Notes: generated by a model not told the origin, from the letters alone. A stretch of 64,000 bases of DNA from Streptomyces sp. LUP47B (GCF_001746295.1 NZ_MJAH01000001.1:646468-710467); one strand, 5' to 3'. Counted from the first letter of the stretch, positions 53,604-62,895 are shown. Translations and numbers: made by a program.

Positions 53604-54362
53604 ATGCCCATCTCCAATGAGCCGGGCCGTAGCAGCACAAGCCGCGTCTTCGCGATTCTGCATGCCTGCCAACACGGCACCGCCCCGGTGACTCTCACGG
53701 ACCTCGCACGCCGGTCACAGATCCCGGTGGCGACCGCCCACCGGCTGACCCGCGAACTGATAGCCGAAGGCGCCCTGGAGCGGAACGACGACGGCACCCT
53801 CCAAATCGGAACGGCACTGTGGGAACTCGGCTCCGCGGCACCACGACAGCGTGGCCTGCGCCGCGCGGCCCACCCGGTCATGCAGTCACTCGCAGGCCGT
53901 ACCCACACCGTCGTTCACCTCGCCGTCGCCGGCCACCACCAGGCCGTGTGCGTCGACAAGGTCACCGGTCCCCGGGCGGTCGTCAACGTTGCGGAGGTGG
54001 CCGGCGGCCTCCCCCTGCACGCGACCGGCGTGGGAAAGGTGATTCTGGCCTACTCCGACGACGCCGGCGTCCGCACCGTCCTGCAGTCCGCATCGCTGCG
54101 CCGCTACACCGCACGGACGATCGCCGACCCCGGCAGACTGGCCGGCGAGCTGATCAAGGTGCGGGACGCACGGATCGGATATTCACAAGGTGAACTCACT
54201 GCGGGAACAGCGTCGGTCGCCGCGCCGGTCTTCGACTCCGAGGGCCGGTTCGTCGCAGCACTCGGTGTGCTGGCACCGGAAGCGGACCAGGTGGACCGGC
54301 TGGCGCCGGCGGTACGCCGAGCCGCGGACGCCATCTCACGGCGCCTTCCCACCAGTACGTGA
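53604..54362 (+). CDS. IclR-family transcriptional regulator
   Basis: 252 residues. The helix-turn-helix reads VTLTDLARRSQIPVATAHRLTRELIA. The ligand domain is complete (HLAVAGHHQAVCVDKV, PLHATGVGKVILAYSD, DARIGYSQGELTAGTASVAAPV). The local position, between operators 2 and 3, makes it the best candidate for binding the TCTGACAAA palindromes (inference). A decayed copy of its C-terminal 85 residues lies at 58617, which proves a local duplication. Confidence 0.88.
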   Translation: MPISNEPGRSSTSRVFAILHACQHGTAPVTLTDLARRSQIPVATAHRLTRELIAEGALERNDDGTLQIGTALWELGSAAPRQRGLRRAAHPVMQSLAGRTHTVVHLAVAGHHQAVCVDKVTGPRAVVNVAEVAGGLPLHATGVGKVILAYSDDAGVRTVLQSASLRRYTARTIADPGRLAGELIKVRDARIGYSQGELTAGTASVAAPVFDSEGRFVAALGVLAPEADQVDRLAPAVRRAADAISRRLPTST

Positions 54363-54396
54363 CGCTCTCCCACCACTAAAGCGAAAAGAGCAACCG

Positions 54397-55272
54397 ATGT
54401 CCGCCAGTTGGCAGACCAGCCACATGCCCGACCTGACCGGCCTCACCGCAGTCGTCACCGGCGCGAACAGCGGTTTGGGCATCCCCACGGCCCAGGCTCT
54501 GGGCAAGGCCGGCGCCCACGTGGTGCTCGCCGTCCGCGACCTCGACAAGGGCAGGGAGGCCGCGGCCAAGGTCCCAGGCAGCCACGAGGTCCGTCGCCTC
54601 GACCTCGCCGACCTTGCTTCAGTGCGTCAGTTCGCCGCTTCCTGGGACGGCGACCTCGACCTGCTGATCAACAACGCGGGCGTGATGATGGCACCGGAGG
54701 GACGCACCAAGGACGGCTTCGAAACGCACTTCGGCACCAACCACCTCGGCCACTTCGCGCTCACCAATCTGCTGCTGCCGCACATCACCGATCGCGTCGT
54801 GACGGTCTCGGCCGCAGCGCACCGGTGGGTGAGCGGAATCGACTTCGACAACCCGTACCTCACCGGTGCCTACAACGCCCGGAAGGCCTACGGCCAGTCC
54901 AAGCTCGCAAACCTGCTCTTCACGCTGGAACTGCAGCGACGGCTCCGCGAGATCGGATCACCTGTGCGTGCGCTCGCCGCACATCCCGGGCTCGCGGCGA
55001 CAAATCTGCTACGCACTCCGAAGCCGATGCTGCGCACCTTCATCCGGCTGGTCGCGCAGGATGCCGAGGCCGGTGCCCTGCCAACGCTCTTCGCCGCTAC
55101 CGAGGACCTTCCCAGTGCGAGTTACATCGGCCCGGACGGCATCTCCGGAATGCGCGGCGGCCCGGCGCTGGTCAGCCGGACCGCGGCCGCGAGCGATCCG
55201 GCGGCGGCGAAGCGCCTCTGGGCACTGTCCGAGGAACTGACCGGCACGAGCTTCGTCATGAGTCCTCGCTGA
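54397..55272 (+). CDS. SDR-family oxidoreductase, retinol-dehydrogenase-like
   Basis: 291 residues from the ATG at 54397. The dinucleotide loop is VTGANSGLGIPTAQALG, the structural motif LLINNAGVMMAPE, the catalytic Ser in VSAAAHRW, and Tyr/Lys in YGQSKLANLLF. These are features of the light-dependent protochlorophyllide/retinol dehydrogenase-like branch, which reduces or oxidises bulky hydrophobic substrates. It is 35 bases behind the IclR gene in the same direction. The substrate is unknown. Confidence 0.85.
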   Translation: MSASWQTSHMPDLTGLTAVVTGANSGLGIPTAQALGKAGAHVVLAVRDLDKGREAAAKVPGSHEVRRLDLADLASVRQFAASWDGDLDLLINNAGVMMAPEGRTKDGFETHFGTNHLGHFALTNLLLPHITDRVVTVSAAAHRWVSGIDFDNPYLTGAYNARKAYGQSKLANLLFTLELQRRLREIGSPVRALAAHPGLAATNLLRTPKPMLRTFIRLVAQDAEAGALPTLFAATEDLPSASYIGPDGISGMRGGPALVSRTAAASDPAAAKRLWALSEELTGTSFVMSPR

Positions 55273-55948
55273 AGTTGAACTCATAGACGCGGTGCGGCCG
55301 ACCGGCCGGTGGCGCGGTGGGTACGGCTTCGACGGCGGGCGCGGAACAGTGCGGTGCGGACGCCTTGCGCTTGGCCGGGCCGGCGGTTCAGACCCGCTCA
55401 GCTCACGCATACCTTTGACGACGAATCCACGTAGGCCGGCCTCCATGTGAGATGCCGTCAGCGGCGTCGCAACGCTCTGCGGCCGGACGTTCTGGCAGGA
55501 GAGCCGAGCAGGCACTTGGCCCCTGAGGAGATCGCGCGTCCTGGACCGGGCGGCCACCACGCGAGCCGTCGGCCGCACGAATTTTCTGACAAACTTTTGT
55601 CAGAAGTATTAGCAGAGGCACTTCGTGGTGCTACGTTGCCGTTCGAGCAGAGATAGGGCGGTCGACGAAGGACTGCCCGACAGCGCCGCGTCGGTCGGCT
55701 GTCCGTCCCATGAAGGTCGTGCTCGGTGCCGGCGTCACCGCGTCGGCCGTGGCAGTGCCGGCAGGCTCACCGGGCCCATGACCGTGGCCAGTCCCCATCC
55801 GTACCCGGCTCGCCGATGTGCACGCCGACGGGCGGAACACCCGAAGAACCTCCCACTCACCGGAGGACAACTCGCCGTGCCGCTCGAAGCGTGACGGTGA
55901 CGACCTTCCGTCGGCATTTCGCTGTCCCTCAACGTCGAGGAGATCGAC
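55273..55948. other. Long leader region of the Rieske operon
   Basis: About 680 bases without a convincing gene. It carries operator site 3 (55585-55604) and a promoter block (GGTGCTACGTTGCCG at 55629-55643) shared with the region ahead of the ferredoxin operon, plus the duplicated leader at 55914. Confidence 0.55.
55585..55604. promoter_or_regulatory. Operator palindrome TCTGACAAACTTTTGTCAGA, site 3
   Basis: Identical to site 1, including the flanking T/A pair. It lies about 345 bases upstream of the Rieske oxygenase start. The downstream sequence is homologous to that of site 2. Confidence 0.65.
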
Positions 55949-55957
55949 ATGACTGAA
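55914..55957 (+). repeat. Duplicated leader, copy 2
   Basis: The counterpart of 53170-53213, ending in the ribosome site and start of the Rieske gene. It shows that the two operon starts arose by duplication. Confidence 0.75.
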
Positions 55958-57241
55958 GCAACTCCCGCGGACACCGGTACCGGTTACGGCCGCGAGACAC
56001 CGTCGTACGACGCACGGCTGGCCGAAGTCGGCCCCGGCACTCCGATGGGTGAGCTGCTGCGGCGCTACTGGCACCCGATCGCGACGTCGGCGACGCTCAC
56101 CAGCGACGTTCCGCACCGTACGCGTGTCCTGGGCGAGAACCTGGTCGTCTTCCGTGACGGTCAGGGCCGGCCCGGCGTCGTCTTCGAGCGGTGCGCGCAC
56201 CGCGGCAGCAGCCTGTTCTACGGCCGTGTCGAGCAGGACGGCATCCGCTGCTGTTACCACGGATGGAAGTTCGACGTCCGGGGGAACTGCCTGGAGCAGG
56301 CCCTCGAACCCGACCGTGGCCGCCGCCGCGACGCCGCGCGCCAGCCGTGGTACCCGGTCGAGGAGCGTTACGGCCTCGTGTTCGTCTACATGGGACCGCC
56401 CCAGCGCAAGCCCGCCCTCCCCCGTTACACGGCCCTGGAACCCCTGGAAGAGGGCGACCAGTACTACGCCGCGTGGCCGATTCCCGGGCTGCCCCCGACC
56501 GGCCTGGTGTCCGACTTCAGCTGGCTGAACATGTACGAGAACGCGCTCGACCCCTCGCACGTCAGCTGGCTGCACTCCACGCACAGCGGCTACCAGGCCC
56601 TGGGCACGGGCACCACCGGCCTCCCCGAGAACTTCTACGATCCCGACGCCTTCCAGGACAGCATCACGTACACCAGGACCGAGTTCGGGGCCAAGTACGA
56701 CGAGCTCATCCGGGACAAGGCGGAGAACGGCGACCCGCGAGTGCGGACCTTCCGCGTGGAACTTCAGATGCCGAACGTCTTCGGGCTGCCGGACTACGTG
56801 GACCTGCCCACGGACAAGCGGCCCGACCACATCATGTGGGTCGTCCCGATGGACGACACCCACCACCGGGTGTTCTTCTCCATCCGGTCCAGCGATCCCG
56901 AGCGAGTGGTCCGGTTCGCCTTCGGCCTCACGCAGAACGGCAAGAACCCGTGGGAACTGACCGAAGAGGAACGCCAGCGGTTCCCCGGTGACGGTGAGGC
57001 TCAGGGCTCTCAGGGAGCGATCCCGATGCACTCCGAGGAGACCCTGGCGACCACCGACCGCGGCGTGGTGATGCTCCGCAGGATGCTCAAGACCATGATC
57101 GACGATGTGGAGGCCGGCCGGGACCCGCTGAACGTGAGCATGGCCGAGGAGCCTCCGCGCCACGTCGACTCCGGTGTGTACACGGTGTCCTCGGGGGCAG
57201 TGGAAGACACCGCGGCGGCTGTGCCCGCGACCGGAGCCTGA
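55949..57241 (+). CDS. Rieske non-heme iron oxygenase, aromatic ring/O-demethylase type
   Basis: 430 residues. The Rieske [2Fe-2S] site is CAHRGSSLFYGRVEQDGI with CCYHGWKF (Cys/His pairs). The mononuclear iron site is ENALDPSHVSWLHSTH. It is of the single-component-terminal VanA/phenoxybenzoate-dioxygenase type, which demethylates methoxy-aromatics or attacks aryl ethers. Electrons come from the VanB-type reductase 14 bases downstream. Operator site 3 lies upstream. The substrate cannot be told from sequence; a methoxylated or phenoxy aromatic acid is likely. Confidence 0.9.
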   Translation: MTEATPADTGTGYGRETPSYDARLAEVGPGTPMGELLRRYWHPIATSATLTSDVPHRTRVLGENLVVFRDGQGRPGVVFERCAHRGSSLFYGRVEQDGIRCCYHGWKFDVRGNCLEQALEPDRGRRRDAARQPWYPVEERYGLVFVYMGPPQRKPALPRYTALEPLEEGDQYYAAWPIPGLPPTGLVSDFSWLNMYENALDPSHVSWLHSTHSGYQALGTGTTGLPENFYDPDAFQDSITYTRTEFGAKYDELIRDKAENGDPRVRTFRVELQMPNVFGLPDYVDLPTDKRPDHIMWVVPMDDTHHRVFFSIRSSDPERVVRFAFGLTQNGKNPWELTEEERQRFPGDGEAQGSQGAIPMHSEETLATTDRGVVMLRRMLKTMIDDVEAGRDPLNVSMAEEPPRHVDSGVYTVSSGAVEDTAAAVPATGA

Positions 57242-57255
57242 GGGGGAGCCCGGCC

Positions 57256-58206
57256 GTGACGTGGACGGAAGCGGTAGTGGTCTCCCACTTCCTCGCGACC
57301 CCGGATGTCGCGGTGATCGACCTCGCCCCGGGCGAGGGGGCCGAGTTCCCGGCCTACACCGCGGGCGCGCACATCGACGTGCTCACCGACTCGGGACTGG
57401 TCCGCCAGTACTCCCTGTGCGGACCGCCCGGGAGCGGACGGTACCGCCTGGCCGTGCTGAACGAGCCGCAGTCCCGAGGCGGTTCGTGGGCGATGCACGC
57501 GCTCAGGGTCGGCGACCGGCTGCGAATCTCGGCGCCGCGCAACCGCTTCCCCCTCGTCACGGCCCGACGGCATCTGCTGATCGCAGGAGGCATCGGCATC
57601 ACCCCGCTGCTGGCGATGGCGCGCCACCTCGAGCAGACGGGCGGCGACTACACACTGCACTACTGTGCCCGCAGCCGCGCTCGCGCGGCCTTCGTGTCGG
57701 AGCTGACAGGCAACCCCCGCGTCGCCTTTCACTTCGATGACGAGCACCCGGAGCAGAAGCTGAACATGGAACGTGACCTCGGCGGTCCGTACATGGACAC
57801 GGCGGCCTACATCTGTGGTCCTGCGGGGTTCATGGACTACGTCCTCGGCAGGGCCGAAGCGCTGGGCTGGCCACCGCACGTCCTGCACAAGGAGCGGTTC
57901 AGCAGCGCTCGGCCCGTCTCGGAACCCGGTGCAGCCGGCTCGGGCGGCTTCACCGTACGCCTGGCCTCGACAGGGGACGAGTACCTGGTCCCCGAGGGGC
58001 GCAGCGTGCTCGATGTGCTGCTGGAGAAGGGCGTGGACGCGCCGTACTCATGTCAGCAGGGCATCTGCGGGGATTGCGTCGTGCGGGTGCTGGCGGGCGA
58101 ACCCGACCACCACGACGAGGTGCTCACCGCCGACGAGCACGCCGAAGGCATGTTCGCGACCTGCACGTCCCGAGCGCTCTCGCCCATCCTGGAGCTGGAC
58201 CTGTGA
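57256..58206 (+). CDS. VanB-type oxidoreductase with C-terminal [2Fe-2S] ferredoxin
   Basis: 316 residues from a GTG at 57256. The flavin (FMN) domain has RQYSLCGPPGSGRYRLAV and RGGSWAMHALRVGD. The NAD domain is LIAGGIGITPLLAMARHL...YICGPAGFMDYVL. A plant-type ferredoxin domain (about 230-316) has CQQGICGDC and a distal Cys in FATCTSR. It supplies electrons to the Rieske oxygenase encoded just upstream. The domain order is complete and no lesions are seen. Confidence 0.92.
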   Translation: MTWTEAVVVSHFLATPDVAVIDLAPGEGAEFPAYTAGAHIDVLTDSGLVRQYSLCGPPGSGRYRLAVLNEPQSRGGSWAMHALRVGDRLRISAPRNRFPLVTARRHLLIAGGIGITPLLAMARHLEQTGGDYTLHYCARSRARAAFVSELTGNPRVAFHFDDEHPEQKLNMERDLGGPYMDTAAYICGPAGFMDYVLGRAEALGWPPHVLHKERFSSARPVSEPGAAGSGGFTVRLASTGDEYLVPEGRSVLDVLLEKGVDAPYSCQQGICGDCVVRVLAGEPDHHDEVLTADEHAEGMFATCTSRALSPILELDL

Positions 58207-58393
58207 ACGAATCACCCACGACCCCGCCGACCTCACCGAAGCCGTGACCGCCACTGTCCCGATGCGATGCGGCGTCTGATGCACCGCGCATGCGTCGTCA
58301 TGCGCGCCGAGCCCTGTCTGCGGGAGACGTGCGTCGCCTACTCCCCCGACGCCCAAACAGGTCGGATGACAGCTGGCCAACAGCAGTTGCGCT

Positions 58394-58475
58394 GTCAGTT
58401 GTCGAGGTGACTCTCGTCCTGCGTCTCGTCGCCGCCCCGGTCCCCCCAGCCCACCAGCACAATCGCAACGGACAG
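58394..58475. repeat. Ghost of the TetR locus at 60388, with internal deletion
   Basis: Bases 58394-58434 match the 3' end of the TetR gene (60386-60426, containing CTCGTCCTGCGTCTCGTCGC). Bases 58435-58475 match the region upstream of that gene (61134-61174, CCCAGCCCACCAGCACAAT). The two are joined without the roughly 700 bases between, so this is a deleted copy. Confidence 0.6.
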
Positions 58476-58616
58476 ACCGACGGAATGCGGCCGGCGAGTC
58501 GCTGCTGGGACGAGCGGCACTGGCCGTGTCCTGTCTCCCCAGTGAGCAGCGGCTGGATCCAGGGGCTACGGCGGACGTGCCCGCCACGCGGGGGTCCGCG
58601 TCTAGCTGTTCGGTGC

Positions 58617-58874
58617 ACCACGCGGGCCATCGCCGGCCCCGGCAGAGTGGAAGCCGAACTGGTCAAGGTGCGGGACGCACGGATCGGCTACTCACAAGGT
58701 GAACTCACAGCCGGATCGCCGTCGGCTGTCGCGCGGGCCTTCGACGCAATGGGCCGGTTCGTCGCGGCACTCGCCGTTCTCGCACCGGAACCGGACCAGG
58801 TGAACCGGCTGGCACCTGCGGTACGCCGTAGCCGAGGACGCCATCTCACGGAGTCTTCCCACACCAGCACCTGA
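58617..58874 (+). pseudogene. IclR regulator, C-terminal remnant
   Basis: The frame reads ELVKVRDARIGYSQGELTAG, then FVAALAVLAPEPDQVNRLAP, nearly the same as the end of the intact IclR at 53604. The DNA-binding and most of the ligand domain are missing. The last residues are shifted (RSRGRHLTES in place of RAADAISRRL). A dead copy left by duplication. Confidence 0.85.
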
Positions 58875-58891
58875 CGCCCTGCGTTCTCCCC

Positions 58892-59130
58892 CGCGCCACA
58901 CTGCACGCCGCGGTACTGCCCTCTGCTCTCGCGTTCAACGCGCCCGCCGCAGCCGATCGGATCGCACAAGGTCTTGGCACCGCCAAGGCGCTGGACGGCC
59001 TGTCCGCCCTGTACGACCGCACCGGCAGCCGCCGTCCGCTGCGTGGTCTGGGGCTGTCGCGCGAGGACATCAATGCCGTGGCCGACAGCGTTCAGGCCGC
59101 TGTTTCCTCCGTCCAACCCGCGACCCGTGG
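58892..59130 (+). pseudogene. Maleylacetate reductase, C-terminal remnant
   Basis: The frame ATLHAAVLPSALAFNAPAAA, followed by LDGLSALYDRTGSRRPLRGL and SREDINAVADSV, matches the C-terminal helical domain of iron-type alcohol dehydrogenases of the maleylacetate reductase group. The NAD-binding half is missing. The fragment points to a lost hydroxyquinol or chlorocatechol lower pathway, in line with the dienelactone hydrolase at 46369. Confidence 0.6.
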
Positions 59131-59211
59131 ACGTGGCCGGAGGGTGCGGAACCTCCTCCGGCCGCCTCCTTGTCTCACGGGTAACAGACGCGCGCTACGA
59201 AGGGCGCGCTG

Positions 59212-59958
59212 TCAGCGACGCGTGAGCCCTCCGTCGACGGCGATGATCTGGCCGGTGATGAACGCGGCTTCGTCGGAGGCCAGGAACGCCACCGTGTCGG
59301 CGACGTCCGTCGGGCGCTGTCGTCGCTTCAGATCCTGCATCTGTACGGTCATGTCGAAGAACGCCTCGTCCGCGCTCCGGAGTGCCGCGGCTGTCGGGAC
59401 CAGGCTGGGAGCGACCGCGTTGACCGTGACGTCGTGTGCCGCCAGGTTTGCCGCCAGGACGTTGGTGAAACCGTTGAGAGCTCCCTTGGAGGAGACGTAC
59501 GCGACAAACGGCGGCGGGCTCACCCAGTAACTTCCGGACGTTATGTTGATCACTCGACCGGCGCTGGACTGCTTGAGGTCCTCGAGAAATGCCTTCGCCA
59601 TCAAGAAGGCTCCGCCGACGTTGACCGCGAAGGTCCGGGTCCACTGCTCGAACGTCACGTCGTCGATGCCGGCGAAGGGCACGATGCCCGCGTTGTTCAC
59701 GAGGATGTCGACTGGGCCGAGCGCATCCCGGACCTCCACGGCGAAGGCGTTCACCTGAGCCTCGTCGGAGACGTCGACCTTCGCGCTGATGAACCGCCGG
59801 CCGTTCCCTTCGACAGATCCCTGCGTATCGTCCGCCGCGTCGACATCGGCAACCGCGATGTCGGCACCTTCGGACGACAGCTTCCGGGCGATCTCCTGAC
59901 CGATTCCGGCACTACCGCCGGTCACCACGGCAATTCTTCCCGCCAGACGTCCCGCCAT
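59212..59958 (-). CDS. Short-chain dehydrogenase/reductase
   Basis: 248 residues, intact. The dinucleotide loop is VTGGSAGIGQEIARKL, the structural motif LVNNAGIVPFAG, the catalytic Ser in NITSGSYW, and Tyr/Lys in YVSSKGALNGF. C-terminal motifs are VNAVAPSLVPT and FITGQIIAVDGG. It is a paralogue of the broken SDR at 37287 on the other side of the island. NAD(P)-dependent; substrate unknown. It is on the opposite strand from the Rieske operon. Confidence 0.9.
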   Translation of the reverse strand: MAGRLAGRIAVVTGGSAGIGQEIARKLSSEGADIAVADVDAADDTQGSVEGNGRRFISAKVDVSDEAQVNAFAVEVRDALGPVDILVNNAGIVPFAGIDDVTFEQWTRTFAVNVGGAFLMAKAFLEDLKQSSAGRVINITSGSYWVSPPPFVAYVSSKGALNGFTNVLAANLAAHDVTVNAVAPSLVPTAAALRSADEAFFDMTVQMQDLKRRQRPTDVADTVAFLASDEAAFITGQIIAVDGGLTRR

Positions 59959-60387
59959 GACTCAACTCCCTTTCCGTGGGGCCGAAGGGATCCGTGAGCG
60001 TTGCCCCCACAGCCATCCGCGCGGCCCCTCAAGACCAGTGGCCCTGCGCGCATTCCCCGGCTCGATCGGCCGAAGAGGCCGAGCGTCGTGTCCTCGACGA
60101 ACGACGCACCTCACCCCGCAACCAGGCACACGACGCAGCCCCCTGCCAGTCATGGTGCGTGGCTCCAGCCGGCGGCGACACGGCGGATTCCGTTCAATGG
60201 AATGCTTTCGCCCGCCCCGTTCAGCTGACGCCCACGCCGGCCCATGCGCCGTCAAAGAGCGCTTCAGAAAGAACGCGGGATGCCTGAGCCGGGGCGCAGG
60301 TGAGGACACCATCTGGCGGGAACGCGCCGACCGACCGAGCACCAGGTCGACGCCCTCAAGCGTTCGTAACGGGGGGTTGGGGTGCCG
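59959..60387. other. No gene recognised
   Basis: About 430 bases between the SDR and the TetR gene. Frames on both strands are short and show no family pattern. The divergent SDR promoter must lie at its left end. Confidence 0.5.
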
Positions 60388-61113
60388 TCAGTTGCCGGAG
60401 TGAGTCTCGTCCTGCGTCTCGTCGCCGTCTTGCGGGAGGACCGTCCCGCTCCCCGGTCCGTCCTGGGGAACTTCAACGAGCGTCTGGACCAGGCGTGCCA
60501 GTTGTTCGGCGTAGCGGTCGATGAACTCCGGGGAGGCCGGATCCGCACCCGTGACGGTAGCGGCCAGCTGCGGCAGGATCTCCGGCGCCATCGCCGCGGT
60601 GAAGAACGCCAGCGTCAACGCGCCGACATCCAGATCGGCCCGGACCTCGCCCCTGGCCTGCCTTCTGCGGGTCTCATCGACGACATCGAGCAGCCGGGCC
60701 GCCCACGCCTCCGGAGGCGGAGGCCTGCCGTCGAGTTCCCCACGGACCAGCGTACGGATGATCGACACCTTCTCCTCGTGCTCCCAGCGCACGAAATCCC
60801 GGACGATCTCCGCGAACGGCTCCGCACCGCTCATCATGGTCGCGCCCTTGGTGATCCACCGCTCGGTGACAGCATCGTAAAGACCCTGCTTGCCACCGAA
60901 ATGGTAAGTGATCAACGAATGGTTCACACCGGCCGCGGCAGCGATCCGCTCAACCCGCGCCCCCTTGAACCCATGCTCGCCGAACTCCTCGTTCGCCGCA
61001 TCCATGATGCTCTGACGCGTCAACTCCGGATCATGCCGACGGCTGGGATCAGCCGAACGCCGATGACGCCGCCGCCCCGCCGACTCAGAAGCATGCCCAT
61101 CCTTGTCGATCAC
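60388..61113 (-). CDS. TetR-family regulator
   Basis: 241 residues if the GTG at 61113 is the start. GGAGG directly abuts it, which is too close for a normal ribosome site, so the start is uncertain. The helix-turn-helix reads IMDAANEEFGEHGFKGARVE, then IAAAAGVNHSLITYHFGGKQ. The C-terminal domain is of the TetR_C_4/17-like type with a Gln/Glu-rich tail. Its target is unknown. A deleted ghost copy lies at 58394. Confidence 0.82.
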   Translation of the reverse strand: MIDKDGHASESAGRRRHRRSADPSRRHDPELTRQSIMDAANEEFGEHGFKGARVERIAAAAGVNHSLITYHFGGKQGLYDAVTERWITKGATMMSGAEPFAEIVRDFVRWEHEEKVSIIRTLVRGELDGRPPPPEAWAARLLDVVDETRRRQARGEVRADLDVGALTLAFFTAAMAPEILPQLAATVTGADPASPEFIDRYAEQLARLVQTLVEVPQDGPGSGTVLPQDGDETQDETHSGN

Positions 61114-61521
61114 CCTCCGAATATAACCGCCCACCCCGATCCACCCAGCCCACCAGCACAATTTGAACGGAGAGCGGGCGCCCCGCCTCGCGCTCTGACA
61201 GCGGTGGCCCGCTACGGCAAGGGCAGGGGTGCAACTTCCGTCGGGAATCCGCATCATGACGTTCAGTCGGCTGCCGGGCGATGGGACCGGGCGAGGGTCC
61301 CCAGGCACGGCGCGGTCAGGTCGATGCCCGGCACCGTTTCGTCGCGGGTCCGGGCGGCTGTAGCAGGCGGGCCCGCGCATTCGACGAACACCGTCCTGAG
61401 CGGTTCGGGCTCCCGCTCCTGCTACGGTTCCTCGCCCTCCTCCACCCAAGACCACCGCCGCTCCCGGTCGGCCTTGCCGAGGTACCTGTCCGGTGCTGCA
61501 GCCGATGTCCGGAGCCGCGCG
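61114..61521. other. Intergenic stretch between two TetR genes
   Basis: About 410 bases without a gene. It includes the promoter-side segment (61134-61174) that is repeated in the ghost copy at 58435-58475. Confidence 0.5.
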
Positions 61522-62106
61522 TCACGCGTTCGGGAGCCAGGGTGCGAGCGCGGCGTCGACCGAGCTGATCACCATGTCCTTGTCGAGTCGTGCGCCCAGC
61601 ATGAACCGCTGGAACAGCAGGGGGCCGACGATCCGGGAGACCACTTCTCTGGCGTATCCCTCGATGCCGGGACGGAATTCGCCGCGCTCGACGGCGGCGG
61701 CGAGCGCGCCCGCGAAGTGCTCGTCGGCGTGGCCGAACATCTCTTCGCGGATGCGCCGCACGTCCTCGTCCCGCTCAGCCCGTTCGACGATGGTGGCGAT
61801 GACCGACACGGCGACGGGTTGATTGAGCCACTCGGCCATGTGTTCCAGCTGGCTCACCAACTGGTGGCGGATCGGGCCTTCGCCGAAGGCGAGCAGAGGG
61901 CGGACATCGTTGGCGAGTGCGTCGAAGAGGAGGGACTGCTGGTCGGGCCAGTGCCGGTAGACGGTGGCGCGGCCGACTCCGGCTCGTACGGCGACGGCGG
62001 CGTGCGTGACGCGTTCGGGCCCTCCTTCGACGAGGAGTTCGGTGGCGGCCGTCAGGGCGGCGGCGCGGCTGCGGCGGGCGCGGGGGTCGTCGTTGATGCG
62101 GGTCAT
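61522..62106 (-). CDS. TetR-family repressor, copy 2
   Basis: 194 residues from the ATG at 62106 behind GAAGAGGTG. The helix-turn-helix reads AATELLVEGGPERVTHAAVA, then VGRATVYRHWPDQQSLLF. It has the same length and layout as the TetR at 35191 and is highly similar along its whole length. Divergent from the second DUF1269 gene with a conserved operator between them. It is probably the repressor of that gene and of itself, and may cross-regulate copy 1. Confidence 0.88.
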   Translation of the reverse strand: MTRINDDPRARRSRAAALTAATELLVEGGPERVTHAAVAVRAGVGRATVYRHWPDQQSLLFDALANDVRPLLAFGEGPIRHQLVSQLEHMAEWLNQPVAVSVIATIVERAERDEDVRRIREEMFGHADEHFAGALAAAVERGEFRPGIEGYAREVVSRIVGPLLFQRFMLGARLDKDMVISSVDAALAPWLPNA

Positions 62107-62128
62107 CGGACACCTCTTCGGGAACTTT

Positions 62129-62180
62129 TGTGAGACAAGTTGACTCACAACCTCTCTTCGATACATACTGTCTCACAGAT
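62129..62180. promoter_or_regulatory. Divergent promoter and TetR-type operator, copy 2
   Basis: The palindrome TGTGAG-N9-CTCACA (62129-62149) has one mismatched pair and covers the -35 box TTGACT (62140-62145). The -10 box TACATA follows after 16 bases (62162-62167), then a further half site, TGTCTCACAG. The arrangement is the same as at 35114-35163. Confidence 0.65.
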
Positions 62181-62252
62181 GAGGGAGACCTCGCCAATCC
62201 AGCCACCACCGGCCGTAGGCCGGTGAGGCCTGCCGCCCCAAGGAGAGAGCTC

Positions 62253-62849
62253 ATGTCCGTGCACGAGAACGCCATCGCCCTCCGCTTCGCCGACCGCGCC
62301 ACCGCCTACCAGGCGCTCAGCGCACTGAAGCACCTCAGCCCTGCCACGACCGAGATCCGTGCCGCCGTCCTGATCGAGCGCCTCGAGGACGGCGCGGTGC
62401 GCGTCCCCGAGGGCATGGACGGCGAGGAGGGGAAGAACGCCGCGGTCGGCGGGCTGGTCGGCTCGCTGGTCGGCATCCTCGGCGGCCCCCTCGGCGTACT
62501 GATGGGCTGGGGCGTCGGCGCGCTGATCGGAGGAGGCCACGACTACAAGCGGACCGAACGTGCCACCACTGCCGTCGGCATCTTCGCCCAGCAGGTCCCG
62601 GCGGGCGGCACAGCCATCCTGGCCGAGGTCAAGGAGTCCGACACCCACGCCCTGGACCAGCTGGCCATGCGCTACGACGCCGTCCTCGAACGCCGCCCGG
62701 CCGACTCCGTACGCGCCGAGCTGAAGGCCATGGAAGAGGCCGCCGACCGGAGCAGGAAGGAGGAGGCGAAGCAACGGCGCGACCGCGAGCGCGCCGAGAA
62801 GAAGACGAGGAAGGGCGGCGCGACACCGCCGCAGCAGGCCACCGCATAA
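62253..62849 (+). CDS. DUF1269 family protein, copy 2
   Basis: 198 residues from the ATG at 62253 behind AAGGAGAGAG. The parts are the same as copy 1: ALRFADRATAYQALSALKHL, the hydrophobic GSLVGILGGPLGVLMGWGVG, and a Lys/Arg/Glu-rich tail. Function unknown, possibly stress-related membrane-associated. The first 160 residues are closely similar to copy 1, and the tails have diverged. Confidence 0.8.
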   Translation: MSVHENAIALRFADRATAYQALSALKHLSPATTEIRAAVLIERLEDGAVRVPEGMDGEEGKNAAVGGLVGSLVGILGGPLGVLMGWGVGALIGGGHDYKRTERATTAVGIFAQQVPAGGTAILAEVKESDTHALDQLAMRYDAVLERRPADSVRAELKAMEEAADRSRKEEAKQRRDRERAEKKTRKGGATPPQQATA

Positions 62850-62895
62850 CCGGGACGGGCGGCACCGCGGACGCGAGGCGGCTCCCCCTGCCCCG

